64,000 bases of DNA from UBA11612 sp963662375 (GTDB lineage Bacteria > Pseudomonadota > Alphaproteobacteria > Rhodospirillales > Rhodospirillaceae): the NCBI GenBank assembly GCA_963662375.2, contig CAXXRP010000005.1, forward strand, positions 310,001-374,000, given 5' to 3'. This document shows positions 26,716 through 35,251 of the stretch, piece after piece. Under the pieces are notes generated by a model, which worked only from the letters and a program-made list of their open reading frames with translations, did no database searches and was not told the DNA's origin. Each line of letters opens with the position of its first letter. The first letter of the stretch is position 1. The translations under genes and the position numbers were made by a program.

Positions 26716-28083
26716 ATGAATGAAGCTGCTAGTCCGAAGTCGCCATTTGCACGCATCATTAAAGCTGCGGCGCTGATCGAACCGCACGAGATGCGGGCTG
26801 TTGTTATATCATTCCTCTATTTCTTCTTTCTGCTCGGTAGCTACTACATTCTTCGTCCCATGCGCGACGCCATGGGCACGGTGTACGGGTCCGATAATCT
26901 CGAGGAACTTTTCACCTACGTCTTTTTTGCCACCTTCATCGCCGCGCCCATCTACGCGTGGGTGGCCGCGAAAGTCCGTCTCTCCCGATTCTTGCCGTGG
27001 ATCTACGGCTTCTTCGTCATCAACATCTTTATTTTCTATCTGATGTTCACGTCCGGCATGGAAACGCGCTTTGTCGCGGGCGCGTTCTTTATCTGGGTAA
27101 GCGTGTTCAACATTTTCCTTATCTCCGTATTCTGGAGCTTCATGGCCGATATTTATTCCAGGAAGCAGGCAAAGCGGCTTTATGGCGTTATTGCGGCTGG
27201 CGGCAGCTTTGGCGCCGCTGCAGGTCCGGCCGTCACCGCCGCTTTTGTCACTACCCTCGGCAATGAGACACTTTTGCTTATTTCCGCCGCGGGTTTCCTG
27301 ATCGTCGTCGGCCTTGTGATTGCGCTGGAAAAAGAGAAAGCTAAATTTCTGGCATCCGGCGAGGATGTGCAGCGCACGACCCTTGACCACAGCCTCAACA
27401 AATCCGCCAACCCGTTTGCGGGGTTCTCTCAGGTCTTGAAATCTCCATACCTGATGATGTTCGCGGCTTTCATCCTGCTGCTTACCTGGGTTTCGACCAT
27501 CCTCTACTTTCAACAGGCTGCAATGATAGAGGCGGCGTCGGACAGCGCCAACGTTCGCACCCGCATATTCGCGTCCGTCGATCTGGTTGTGAACTCGCTC
27601 GCTATTCTTATTCAGTTCTTCGGCACGGGCCGGCTGGTAAACAAGTTCGGCGTCACTGCGGCTCTGGTGCTGGTGCCAGGAATAATGCTGCTGGCCTTCA
27701 TGGCGATGGCGGTCTCGCCGGTGCTGATCGTGGTGTTGGGCGTGCAGGTGGTACGCCGCGTCGGTGAATACGCCGTTGCAAAACCGGGCCGGGAAATGCT
27801 GTTCACCATCGTTGACCAAGAAAGTAAATACAAAGCTAAGAATGTGCTCGATACAGTCGTCTACAGATTTGGCGATGTCAGTCAGGCGTGGGTCCAGGCG
27901 AGCCTTCGTGCCATCGGTCTCGGCGTTTCGGGTATCGCTGTATTCGGGGCGCTTATTGCCGCGGCGTGGGGCTATGTAGGCTTGAAGCTTGGCCGCCGCT
28001 ACGAGAGCGCTGTCGAGGAAGGCCGGGTTGCGGCAGAGGCGCAGCCCGCGCCGGCGTGGCCGACTATGGGCCGGGAAACCTAA
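26716..28083 (+). CDS. Npt1/Npt2-like nucleotide transporter (ATP:ADP antiporter family)
   Basis: Predicted 11-12 spans, 455 aa. The sequence opens with EPHEMRAVVISFLYFFFLLGSYYILRPMRDAMG, and later has SRKQAKRLYGVIAAGGSFGA and VRRVGEYAVAKPGREMLFTIV, all typical of the TLC family of nucleotide transporters known from plastids, Rickettsia and Chlamydia and also found in some free-living bacteria. The free-living homologues have no settled substrate. GGGGAGG precedes the ATG. It is shorter than rickettsial Tlc (about 498 aa). Confidence 0.82.
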   Translation: MNEAASPKSPFARIIKAAALIEPHEMRAVVISFLYFFFLLGSYYILRPMRDAMGTVYGSDNLEELFTYVFFATFIAAPIYAWVAAKVRLSRFLPWIYGFFVINIFIFYLMFTSGMETRFVAGAFFIWVSVFNIFLISVFWSFMADIYSRKQAKRLYGVIAAGGSFGAAAGPAVTAAFVTTLGNETLLLISAAGFLIVVGLVIALEKEKAKFLASGEDVQRTTLDHSLNKSANPFAGFSQVLKSPYLMMFAAFILLLTWVSTILYFQQAAMIEAASDSANVRTRIFASVDLVVNSLAILIQFFGTGRLVNKFGVTAALVLVPGIMLLAFMAMAVSPVLIVVLGVQVVRRVGEYAVAKPGREMLFTIVDQESKYKAKNVLDTVVYRFGDVSQAWVQASLRAIGLGVSGIAVFGALIAAAWGYVGLKLGRRYESAVEEGRVAAEAQPAPAWPTMGRET

Positions 28084-28193
28084 AAAAATTCGCGGACGCA
28101 TTCTCCGGTGAGGATTTTAAAGAAGGTCACGCCGCTTTTATGGAAAAACGTAAGGCTAATTTCTCCTTATTCTTAGGCTAAAATAACCGAGTT

Positions 28194-28589
28194 ATGGCCG
28201 GTATCTGGTTCACCGATTACGTGCTGGAACACCTGGAGCGGTTTGGCGGCGTGACCGCGCGACGCATGTTCGGCGGTCAGGGCTTGTTCAAGGGCGGGCT
28301 GATGTTCGCCCTTATCGCCGACGGCCAACTATTCTTTAAAGTCGACGATAGCAACCGGGCCGACTTTGAGGCTGTCAAATCCCAGCCCTTTACTTACGAC
28401 AAGAAGGAAGGCAAGACCGGGAATTTGTCCTACTGGTACGTGCCCGATGAAATTATCGAAGACCCCGACGAGTTGAAGGGATGGGCCGCCAAGGCCTATG
28501 CGGTGGCGGTCAAGGCGCGCAAGGCATCAGCAATAAAACCCAAAGTCCGGCGCGGCGCGGTGCGGGCGAAGCGGCCGAGGCAGAGATAG
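28194..28589 (+). CDS. TfoX/Sxy N-terminal-domain protein
   Basis: 131 aa single TfoX_N domain: LEHLERFGGVTARRMFGGQGLFKGGLMFALI, then YDKKEGKTGNLSYWYVPDEI. The C-terminus is a basic tail. It lacks the C-terminal domain of full TfoX/Sxy, the competence regulator, so a regulatory role is only suggested by name. It converges on the decayed dehydrogenase gene. Confidence 0.85.
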   Translation: MAGIWFTDYVLEHLERFGGVTARRMFGGQGLFKGGLMFALIADGQLFFKVDDSNRADFEAVKSQPFTYDKKEGKTGNLSYWYVPDEIIEDPDELKGWAAKAYAVAVKARKASAIKPKVRRGAVRAKRPRQR

Positions 28590-28597
28590 ATTTCGTC

Positions 28598-29669
28598 CTA
28601 ATACCCTCGTTCCACATCCACCACCGACAGCATTTTTCCCCCGCCACGTAGCGGCGGACGTTTTCGAGCATCACCGCCCAGACCCGTTCCATTTTCGCCC
28701 GCGACGCGCTCGCCATGTGGGGTGTGATGATGACGTTCGGCGCATTCCACAGCGGATGGCCTGCGGGCAAGGGTTCCGGCTCTGTGACGTCCAGTCCCGC
28801 GCCAGCGATTACTTGGGCGTTCAATGCGTCCACCAAGTCGTTCGTAACAACGCTACCACCACGCCCGATGTTAATGAAATGGGCGGAACGCTTCATGCGC
28901 CCAAACATCGCCGCGTCGAAAAGATCCGTTGTTGAAGGAGTCAGGGGCGTGGCGTTCACCACAATGTCCGCCTGTCCGATGAAATCGGACAGCTCGTTCG
29001 CCGAGCCGACGTAGTCCACAAAGTTTGGTCCCTCGCGGCTGGAGTTGCGTGTGGCGATAACCCGCATATTGAACGCATGCGCCTGCCGGGCGATCTCGGT
29101 GTGCTCCCATCCAGATCTCGCGGCGATGCGAAACCTTTTCGGCTCTATTTTTTATTCTGCTGATTGACAACGGTGGCATTGATCTGGCGGCTCAGCGCCA
29201 GGACCAAGGCCATGGCGTGCTCGGCCACGTTAGGTCCGTTCACCCGCTGCATATTGGTGAAAAGAATTTCACCCGAGCGCACGCGCGGAATGTCGATACA
29301 CCCGCCGGTTCCGGCCAACTGCGATTGAATCTATTTCAGCTGCGGTGCCGCATCCACCAGACCAGAGGAACAAAAACTAATAAGGGCATCAGCGTCTTTC
29401 ATGTGCGCGGCAGCCTCGCGCGGGTCGCGCGCGCCGACCACGGTCACGCTCGGCGCAACGTCCTGAAACGGAGCTATGCGCGCGGCGTTCTCTGCCAGGA
29501 CGACAATTTTGCGTGGCGTCTCCCAGCCCTTCATCTCCCGCATGGGCGCGGCACTTTCCTCCAGACCCAAGCCGGCAACAACGTCCTGGTCCTGCGCGGT
29601 TGCGGTCCAATTCATGAAGAAAGAACCCGCGGTTGCAATGAGAACAAAGAAATATGAGCATTTCATCAT
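28598..29669 (-). pseudogene. Decayed exported D-2-hydroxyacid dehydrogenase
   Basis: A D-isomer-specific 2-hydroxyacid dehydrogenase can be followed through several breaks. The N-terminus (from 29669) begins with a signal-type sequence (MMKCSYFFVLIATAGSFFMNWTATA) and ends at an in-frame TAG at 29331. The frame goes on with QLAGTGGCIDIPRV and GPNVAEHAMALVLALSRQ to another stop near 29147. It resumes shifted with HAFNMRVIATRNSS, VNATPLTPSTTDLFD and INIGRGGSVV, ending after a one-base loss in a G5A5 run (VAGEK, then MLSVVDVERGY). The Rossmann GxGxxG segment is missing. Coupled to the upstream 89-aa gene. Confidence 0.85.
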
Positions 29670-29935
29670 CGGCCTTCGTTCAGCATCGTGCGGACCGCGC
29701 GCAAAATCTGGTCGCGCATCTCCGGGTCTTCTAACGATTTTTTCAATTTCTCACGCATGGCTACGACGCGTTTTTTAGGGTCCCTCTGGTTATTTTGTTC
29801 AGGCCCGTCTGGTATCGGCGCGGCAGCTTCGTCAGGCTGTTTGTTTTTCACAGCTCGTTGTTTCTTCCTGGGTTTGCCGAGCGCCGTCTTAGCCGAGGGT
29901 TTGTTCTTGTCCGTCTTATTTTTTCTACCGGGCAC
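29666..29935 (-). CDS. Hypothetical small basic protein
   Basis: 89 aa from a GTG at 29935. A very basic, proline/alanine linker (KNKTDKNKPSAKTALGKPRKKQ) leads to a helical C-terminus KLKKSLEDPEMRDQILRAVR. No family recognised. The stop overlaps the start of the dehydrogenase pseudogene (ATGATG), and it lies 13 bases after a small membrane-protein gene, so the three formed an operon. Confidence 0.45.
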   Translation of the reverse strand: MPGRKNKTDKNKPSAKTALGKPRKKQRAVKNKQPDEAAAPIPDGPEQNNQRDPKKRVVAMREKLKKSLEDPEMRDQILRAVRTMLNEGR

Positions 29936-29948
29936 GGCGTCCCTGTCC

Positions 29949-30170
29949 TCAGCCGGGCCAGTCTGTGGGGTCGGGGTCCACCATCGGCTTGCGGTAAGGG
30001 CCCGTGAAGGGCTTGACCCGTGCAACGATTGCGCAAAATGCTATGTGGCTGGTGGCAAAGCATAGGGCCACCGGCCAAGGAGGCAGGCCGCCGAAAAACA
30101 GCACCATCAATGTTCCAAGCACAACGAACACTGCCAAAGTCATCAGCGTGATCACGCGCGTACGATTCAT
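29949..30170 (-). CDS. Small two-span membrane protein
   Basis: 73 aa from ATG 30170. Two hydrophobic segments (about residues 7-28 and 33-50) are followed by a polar tail with PYRKPMVDPDPTDWPG. Family not recognised. First gene of the three-gene leftward group that includes the decayed dehydrogenase; divergent from the isochorismatase gene. Confidence 0.45.
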   Translation of the reverse strand: MNRTRVITLMTLAVFVVLGTLMVLFFGGLPPWPVALCFATSHIAFCAIVARVKPFTGPYRKPMVDPDPTDWPG

Positions 30171-30378
30171 TCGGCTGCCATGAGCAGGGTATCTCGGTGG
30201 TGAGGGAGCGGAAGAAACCATAGGCAACTCTACTCTGCCTTCGTGGCGAAGCAATGGCTGGCATAGGTTTCGCGATGTCGTTGATTTTGCTGAAAAATAG
30301 CGGGGTACCCTTCGTGGCGGTGGGCGGTGTAGTCCTGTATAACGGGTCGCTGCCGAGTCGGTAAAATTGAGGGGTTTC

Positions 30379-30921
30379 ATGCTTCTTGATCGTGCCTGCA
30401 GCCAGCTGCTTGGCATCGATGTTCAAGAGCGCTTTATGCCAGCGGCGCACGAGGCTGATCGCATGGCGGATCGTTGCGCCGTTCTTATGCAGTCGGCGCA
30501 GCGCCTAGGCATCCCCATGACGGTTTCCGAGCAGTACAGAAAGGGGCTTGGCCCCACGATCGCGCGACTTGACAACATCAAGGGCGATGCGCCGGTGATG
30601 GAAAAGGCGCATTTTTCCTGTGCGGCCGATCTGGCCATTGGAGACCGGATCAAAGCCATGGCCAATGACGGCCGAGCCCAACTGGTGATCTGCGGTATCG
30701 AGCCCCACGTGTGCGTTATGCAAAGCGTCCTCGGTTTCAGAGACCTGGATTTTGATGTCTTTGTGATCGCCGATGCGGCCAGCTCCCGTCATCCCGAAAG
30801 CGTAGAGATTGCGGCAAGCCGTATGCGCGATTCGGGCATCAGTGTGGTCAACACCGAAATGGCGGTGTTCGAATGGCTCCACGTGTCGGGGACGGAAGAA
30901 TTCAAGGAGCTCTTTAGCTGA
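30379..30921 (+). CDS. Isochorismatase-family cysteine hydrolase
   Basis: 180-aa hydrolase with the Asp-Lys-Cys triad of the family: Asp in LLGIDVQERF, Lys in VMEKAHFSC and Cys in CGIEPHVCVMQS. Compared with isochorismatase and nicotinamidase, it resembles the small YcaC/hydrolase group of unknown substrate. ATG 30379 is preferred (GAGGGG 5 bases upstream) over the in-frame codon at 30367. It ends 7 bases before a tRNA-like 3' fragment. Confidence 0.85.
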   Translation: MLLDRACSQLLGIDVQERFMPAAHEADRMADRCAVLMQSAQRLGIPMTVSEQYRKGLGPTIARLDNIKGDAPVMEKAHFSCAADLAIGDRIKAMANDGRAQLVICGIEPHVCVMQSVLGFRDLDFDVFVIADAASSRHPESVEIAASRMRDSGISVVNTEMAVFEWLHVSGTEEFKELFS

Positions 30922-30928
30922 TAAAGTA

Positions 30929-30958
30929 GGCTGCGGTTCAATTCCGCGCGCCGGCACA
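30929..30958 (+). other. tRNA 3'-end fragment, att-site-like
   Basis: A tRNA T-arm (TGCGG-TTCAATT-CCGCG) is followed by an acceptor-like strand CGCCGGC, A and CA. There is no D-arm or anticodon arm upstream, only the end of the isochorismatase gene. The stem bases resemble tRNA-Thr, a tentative match; they do not match the tRNA-Arg at 17066. A copy of the att-arm repeat starts 59 bases further on, the same geometry as behind tRNA-Arg, so it is likely an attachment-site scar. Confidence 0.6.
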
Positions 30959-31017
30959 TTATAAATCAATGACTTATGACAATAGTTAAACGTTGGGGCG
31001 TGAGCCACAATCGCTAT

Positions 31018-31037
31018 TAGCAACCACATAGCAACCA
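31018..31037 (+). repeat. Att-arm-like repeat, copy 2
   Basis: TAGCAACCACATAGCAACCA, one base different within the TAGCAACC-N3-TAGCAACC core of the copy at 17201. It stands 59 bases behind the tRNA 3' fragment, in the same orientation. Confidence 0.65.
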
Positions 31038-31102
31038 CCGGAGGCAGCGATGGCGCCAAGTTAAATAAGGGGGCAAAACGTGCCCATGGGCACCGATTGC
31101 TG

Positions 31103-31299
31103 ATGGCACACTTACCACCTATTGCGATGGTTAAGGGGCCCTCTAGGCTTACAAGGAAGACAAGGGCGGCAGCCGAAGAAGAATGGCGGCAAGGCGGTGC
31201 CAACTTGGCACATCCAGCCGCGCTAAGTGTTTAGATAGGGCATATCGCTTGGTGGAGATTGCCCAGGCGAATAACGTTGGGGAGGCGGAGGCAAAATGA
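31103..31299 (+). pseudogene. Frameshifted small island gene
   Basis: ATG at 31103 reads 44 codons (KTRAAAEEEWRQGGANLAHP) to a stop near 31235. A second frame takes over with LDRAYRLVEIAQANNVGEAEAK and stops at 31299. The two pieces read as one helical protein with a single frameshift. Function unknown. Its end overlaps the next small gene as ATGA. Confidence 0.45.
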
Positions 31300-31498
31300 A
31301 TATGTATTCTTCATCCATACTTAAAGCCTCAACTAGTTCCTAGTAGTCATTTGTCTTACGGGATGTGGGGACAGCGAAGCCGATCTAGATGAGGCATATT
31401 GGGAGGGATACGACGATGGACAATATGCTGTTTGTCGCGAAATTGATTCCATTGCTCCAGCCATTGAATCGGGGCTGAGCAATTGCAGGGGGTTTTAG
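31296..31498 (+). pseudogene. Frameshifted small lipoprotein gene
   Basis: ATG 31296 begins NMYSSSILKAST. After a shift near 31333 the frame continues FLVVICLTGC (a lipobox) and DEAYWEGYDDGQYAVCREID to the stop at 31498. The original would have been a lipoprotein of about 65 aa. The lipobox piece has no start codon of its own, which supports a frameshift over two separate genes. Confidence 0.5.
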
Positions 31499-31523
31499 CG
31501 AGTCTTAGCAAATCGCCGCACCG

Positions 31524-31580
31524 CTACCTTTTGCGCCGCCACTCCCACGGCTTTACAAACTCACCAGCCCACATACCCCG
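31524..31580 (-). pseudogene. 3' fragment of the thermonuclease gene
   Basis: Codes for GMWAGEFVKPWEWRRKR and a stop, nearly the same as the end of the nuclease at 20021 (GMWAGEFLKPWEWRGSRH). The similarity breaks off within three bases of where the 48-bp repeat at 31583 begins, marking a recombination junction. Confidence 0.75.
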
Positions 31581-31582
31581 CT

Positions 31583-31630
31583 CTGCTAATGTTGCTAATT
31601 CTGCTACACTTCCCTGAGAGGGAGTCATGC
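31583..31630 (+). repeat. Mosaic direct repeat, copy C
   Basis: 48 bases matching 17283-17330 with one mismatch. It contains the imperfect palindrome TCCCTGAGAGGGA with the ribosome site and the ATG of the Sel1 gene, so it is a transplanted translation-initiation region. Confidence 0.8.
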
Positions 31631-32079
31631 AAGTTTTAGCGAACGCCATCAGAACTGTATTACTTGCTGCCATCATCGCAATGGGTGTTGGCGGTGTGGC
31701 TGTCGCGGGGCCGTATGAGGATGCGTTCGCCGCTTATAAACGCCAAGACTACACCACGGCGATGCTTCTCTTTCGGCCCTTTGCAGACCAGGGCGATGCC
31801 TATGCCCAGTCCAGTCTCGGCTTCATGTACAAATACGGTATGGGCGTTGCTCAGAACGACGCCGAGGCTGCGAAGTGGTTTCGCAAGGCCGCAGACCAGG
31901 GCAATGCCTATGCCCAGTCCAGTCTCGGCGTCAGTTACGCCAACGGTTGGGGCGTTCCCGAGGACGAAGCCGAAGCCGGCAAAACTGTGGTAGCGCCCAA
32001 CAATACCTGCAACGCAAACGCTACACTCAAAAGCTTTATACCACGTCGCATGCTTGTCCCCCGGTTAGGTAAGTACTGA
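31627..32079 (+). CDS. Exported Sel1-repeat protein, probably C-terminally altered
   Basis: Signal peptide (about 1-27, ending VAVA-G), then two Sel1-like repeats: DAYAQSSLGFMYKYGMGVAQNDAEAAKWF and NAYAQSSLGVSYANGWGVPEDEAEA. Sel1 repeats form helical hairpins used for protein contacts. The sequence loses the repeat pattern after residue 118 and ends in an unrelated tail. A neighbouring frame carries LWRRAQQYLQRKRYTQ-like sequence, so a frameshift near 31980 is possible. Its start lies in repeat copy C. Confidence 0.7.
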   Translation: MQVLANAIRTVLLAAIIAMGVGGVAVAGPYEDAFAAYKRQDYTTAMLLFRPFADQGDAYAQSSLGFMYKYGMGVAQNDAEAAKWFRKAADQGNAYAQSSLGVSYANGWGVPEDEAEAGKTVVAPNNTCNANATLKSFIPRRMLVPRLGKY

Positions 32080-32404
32080 TCAATCATTTCTGATGATGCC
32101 ATAGAGCAATATGTTCGCTTGCGCCCTTGGGCATTGCAACAAATTGGGAACCGACCGCTGGCAATAGAGGGACATTGCCAGCGACCGGCGCTCTTGAAGC
32201 TGTCGGGAGAGGAGAAGTTGACGGCAGCAGCTCGACGTTGTTTGCTATTGCGTTTCTTAATTCACTATAGCGAAACAAAATATCTCAGAGGTCACACGTG
32301 CATCGAACCTAGAGGCGCGGGTGATGAACGACTCTGATCGTCAATTCAGCACCTGTTTCTCTCTTGCTCTTGGTCAATTCTCCACGAACCGATCAGCCTA
32401 ATGC
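32080..32404. other. Intergenic region, no gene seen
   Basis: 325 bases between the convergent Sel1 and TonB-receptor genes. A short inverted repeat (TCGCTGGCAATGTCCC and GGGAACCGACCGCTGGC region, about 32146-32185) might form a weak hairpin. No U-tract terminator and no supported reading frame were seen. Confidence 0.35.
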
Positions 32405-35251
32405 CTACATTTCCCAGCGGATTCCGGCCCGGAACGTACGGCCTATGCAATCATAGACTTCGGCAGCACAGTCAAAGACGGAATGGGCGACCCCTCCAGG
32501 TCCCTGTGCCTCGGCGCCGGCAGGCGGATCTTTGTCCAAGATATTGCGAACCGCCAAAAATGCTTCCGCATTGCTGCTGCCTACATCGAATTTGTAGCGC
32601 AAGGACCCATCGAGGTATACGGCCGCAGGACGGAAGTTATTGTTAATCGTCCGGGCGGTGCTCTTCGACAGAGGGCAGCCGGAGGTGCATTGAACATAAG
32701 AGACACTACGTACGCCCGAGTTAACACCCCGCCCTGTCAATGTGAAACGGAACGGGTCGTTCACATATGTACCGGTGAACCGGTAGTTCCATTTGCGAAT
32801 ATCGCCGCTGCCGATGGTGTTCACAATGCCGGCGCCCGTGCCTTGATCCTTTTCCTGCTTTATATAAACAGTCGCCAAAGCACGCAATGTCAGATTGCCG
32901 TCCCAACCTCCCACTATGGCGTCCAGCGGCGTAGTATAAGCTATCTCAGAATCTATGCCGCGCATGGTCTCTTTAACAAAGTTCGTGGGCCGGATGTTGA
33001 CTCGAGAAAGGAACCCATCTGCGTCGAACACGAGCGCACTACAAAAGATCTTTTCGCCGTTGAAGCAGCGATCAGGAGTCTGTTGACGTCCGACCGTGCC
33101 GATAGCGTCTTTGATTTTGATATTGAACAAGTCTATCGAAGCGCTCAGGCCCGGCATAAATGAAGGCTGGACGACAATACCGATGCCGGTAGTATCCGCC
33201 TTTTCAGGCACGAGATCGAGATTGCCGCTCTCACACCCCTGGACGTTGACGGGTAGCCCCTTGTTGAACGGATCGAGCACCAGGTTGCCCACGCATATAT
33301 CCTTTGCGAATAATTCCACGTGCTGCGGAGCGCGGATGTCACGGGAATAAGTGCTGCGGAGGGTTATATCGGCAACAGGGCTATAGGTGAGACCTGCTTT
33401 CCAGGTAGTGACGTAGCCTGCAGTGCTGTAGCTGGTGGCGCGGATGGCACCATTGAATTCCAGGGATTCGGCCCAGTCTACGTCGGTAGCGAGAGGAATC
33501 ACCGTTTCCAGAAAACCTTCCGTCACATTATAACCGCCTACGGTCGGCGGTGCATTCCCGACAAAGGAATTGTTCGCAGCGTTCGCGGCACTTTGTATGC
33601 CGCCGACCTTTTCATTCCGGTACTCGACGCCGAAAGCCACGGAAACAGGACCGGCCCAGGTCGTGAACGGCTCACCCGCGAATGTGGAGGAAGCTACCTG
33701 CTGCTCGACCGTTTCGTACGCATAGGACCAGTGGGCGGTGAAGTTCGCGGCGGCCGGCCCATTCACGCCCAGGCCGAACACGTTCCACGGCACGCAGCCG
33801 TCGCTCGGATTGGTGAGTGTCGAGCGGCAGACAATCCCGCCGGTGGTGGGAGAGCGCACCGCATCTATAGCACCCATCCCAGAGTTCGATCGGTCGTAAA
33901 AGCTCTTTGTGATGCCGGCAGACCCCACTTGAAAGTAGGCATCCCACGTCCAGTTGGTCCCGAAGGCGTCGAAATCGCCTTCTGCGCCGAATATGTAGCG
34001 TCGAACGATCCGAGTGGTCTCCTGCTCGATTTTAAATGGCAGATCCGAGAAGTGACTGCCCATCTTTAACGTTGACAGTCCAAGCTCCACCATTTTTGCG
34101 CGGACTCCCTCATCCATGAAGGCGTTGTCGACGTTGATCGTCATGCGCCCGCCGGCGAAGTGGTTACAGCATATGCTGTACGTGTGGCTGCTGGCGTAGC
34201 TAAGTTCAGCGAATATCTCGGTGTTGTCGGTGATCTCATAGCTTCCGCGGAAGAAGGCATTGTGCCGGTAATCCTCCGGGAGGAGGGCGGATCCATCGTG
34301 AGAGAGATCGTTGGCCGCCCATTCCCCGCCAATATGCCAGGGGTACTTCACCTGCTCCCCGTAATTGAACATGCGCGGCTCTCCGCCTTCCCCAAAAGTG
34401 AGGCCCGCCAACGGACCAGAAACAACGATGCCACCCGGCGCCATTGATATTACCGACGCTCTATCTGTAATTATGCGCTGCGGTTCGCCGTTACCAACCG
34501 CATAGGCCGGGTTGTTGATGGTATGCCACCCTTCTTTGGCCCAGTCGCGCGGGGCGCCTTCGATGCCGTATCTGTTGGCAACCTCAGCGCTCATGAGGAA
34601 ATGGCCGCGATCGTTGGCAAAGGGAGTCCCGAAGGCAAAGGAGCCTTTCCACTCCGGGCCGTCGCCGTAGGTCGTAATGCCGCCTTGAACTTCTGCCTTG
34701 AAGCCGGTGTAGTTCCGGTTGAGCACGAAATTGACGACGCCGGCGAGGGCATCGGAGCCGTAAGCCGCCGATGCGCCGCCCGTAACCACGTCAACTCGCG
34801 TTACTAGCTGCTGCGGGAAGGTATTAACGTCGACATCGCCGGTCTGCTGCGAGGCAACGCTGCGCCGTCCGTCCAGGAGAATAAGGGTCCTTTTGGCGCC
34901 CAAGTTGCGCGCCTCAGGTGTACTCAAACCGACGCCGCCGCGGGTCATACTAGTCTTCTGCGTTTCCGGCAATTCGCTTCCAATCAGTGCTGGCAATTTA
35001 GCGATGAAATCAATGATGTTCCCGGCCGCCTCATCCTGGATGTAATTCAGATCAATGACCGTTACTGGCGTCGGCGCTTCGAAGCCGTCGCGTATGATGC
35101 GCGTGCCGGTGACAATCACCTGCTCAATCTCGACTTCAGCAGTCTGTGATGACTCCTGGGCTCGTGCCGGCGTGCCCATAGCGAAGGCGGTGAGCAATGC
35201 GGCAGCACTGACCGAGGTCAACGTTCGCTGACGAAGGCTGTTGTAATTCAT
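32405..35251 (-). CDS. TonB-dependent outer-membrane receptor
   Basis: 948-aa receptor for active uptake of a large or scarce substrate across the outer membrane. Signal peptide to ARA-Q (about residue 31), TonB-box-like EIEQVIVTGTR, a plug domain with NIIDFIAKLPALIG, RTLILLDGRRSV and VDVVTGGASAAYGSDALAGVVNFVLNR, then a long beta-barrel ending FRAGIRWEM. GGGGAGA precedes the ATG. The type is common in sphingomonad and caulobacter-like bacteria; ligand unknown. The IS1595 element lies 297 bases upstream of the start, possibly between this gene and the serine-hydrolase genes it may once have adjoined. Confidence 0.93.
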   Translation of the reverse strand: MNYNSLRQRTLTSVSAAALLTAFAMGTPARAQESSQTAEVEIEQVIVTGTRIIRDGFEAPTPVTVIDLNYIQDEAAGNIIDFIAKLPALIGSELPETQKTSMTRGGVGLSTPEARNLGAKRTLILLDGRRSVASQQTGDVDVNTFPQQLVTRVDVVTGGASAAYGSDALAGVVNFVLNRNYTGFKAEVQGGITTYGDGPEWKGSFAFGTPFANDRGHFLMSAEVANRYGIEGAPRDWAKEGWHTINNPAYAVGNGEPQRIITDRASVISMAPGGIVVSGPLAGLTFGEGGEPRMFNYGEQVKYPWHIGGEWAANDLSHDGSALLPEDYRHNAFFRGSYEITDNTEIFAELSYASSHTYSICCNHFAGGRMTINVDNAFMDEGVRAKMVELGLSTLKMGSHFSDLPFKIEQETTRIVRRYIFGAEGDFDAFGTNWTWDAYFQVGSAGITKSFYDRSNSGMGAIDAVRSPTTGGIVCRSTLTNPSDGCVPWNVFGLGVNGPAAANFTAHWSYAYETVEQQVASSTFAGEPFTTWAGPVSVAFGVEYRNEKVGGIQSAANAANNSFVGNAPPTVGGYNVTEGFLETVIPLATDVDWAESLEFNGAIRATSYSTAGYVTTWKAGLTYSPVADITLRSTYSRDIRAPQHVELFAKDICVGNLVLDPFNKGLPVNVQGCESGNLDLVPEKADTTGIGIVVQPSFMPGLSASIDLFNIKIKDAIGTVGRQQTPDRCFNGEKIFCSALVFDADGFLSRVNIRPTNFVKETMRGIDSEIAYTTPLDAIVGGWDGNLTLRALATVYIKQEKDQGTGAGIVNTIGSGDIRKWNYRFTGTYVNDPFRFTLTGRGVNSGVRSVSYVQCTSGCPLSKSTARTINNNFRPAAVYLDGSLRYKFDVGSSNAEAFLAVRNILDKDPPAGAEAQGPGGVAHSVFDCAAEVYDCIGRTFRAGIRWEM

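Noticed and set aside
26809..28101. 430-codon open frame antisense to the nucleotide transporter
   Set aside because: Low-complexity His/Arg/Glu-rich product with no ribosome site, fully antisense to a strongly supported membrane-protein gene.
30929..30958. Functional second tRNA gene
   Set aside because: Only the T-arm and acceptor 3' strand exist; upstream bases are the isochorismatase gene, with no D- or anticodon arm.
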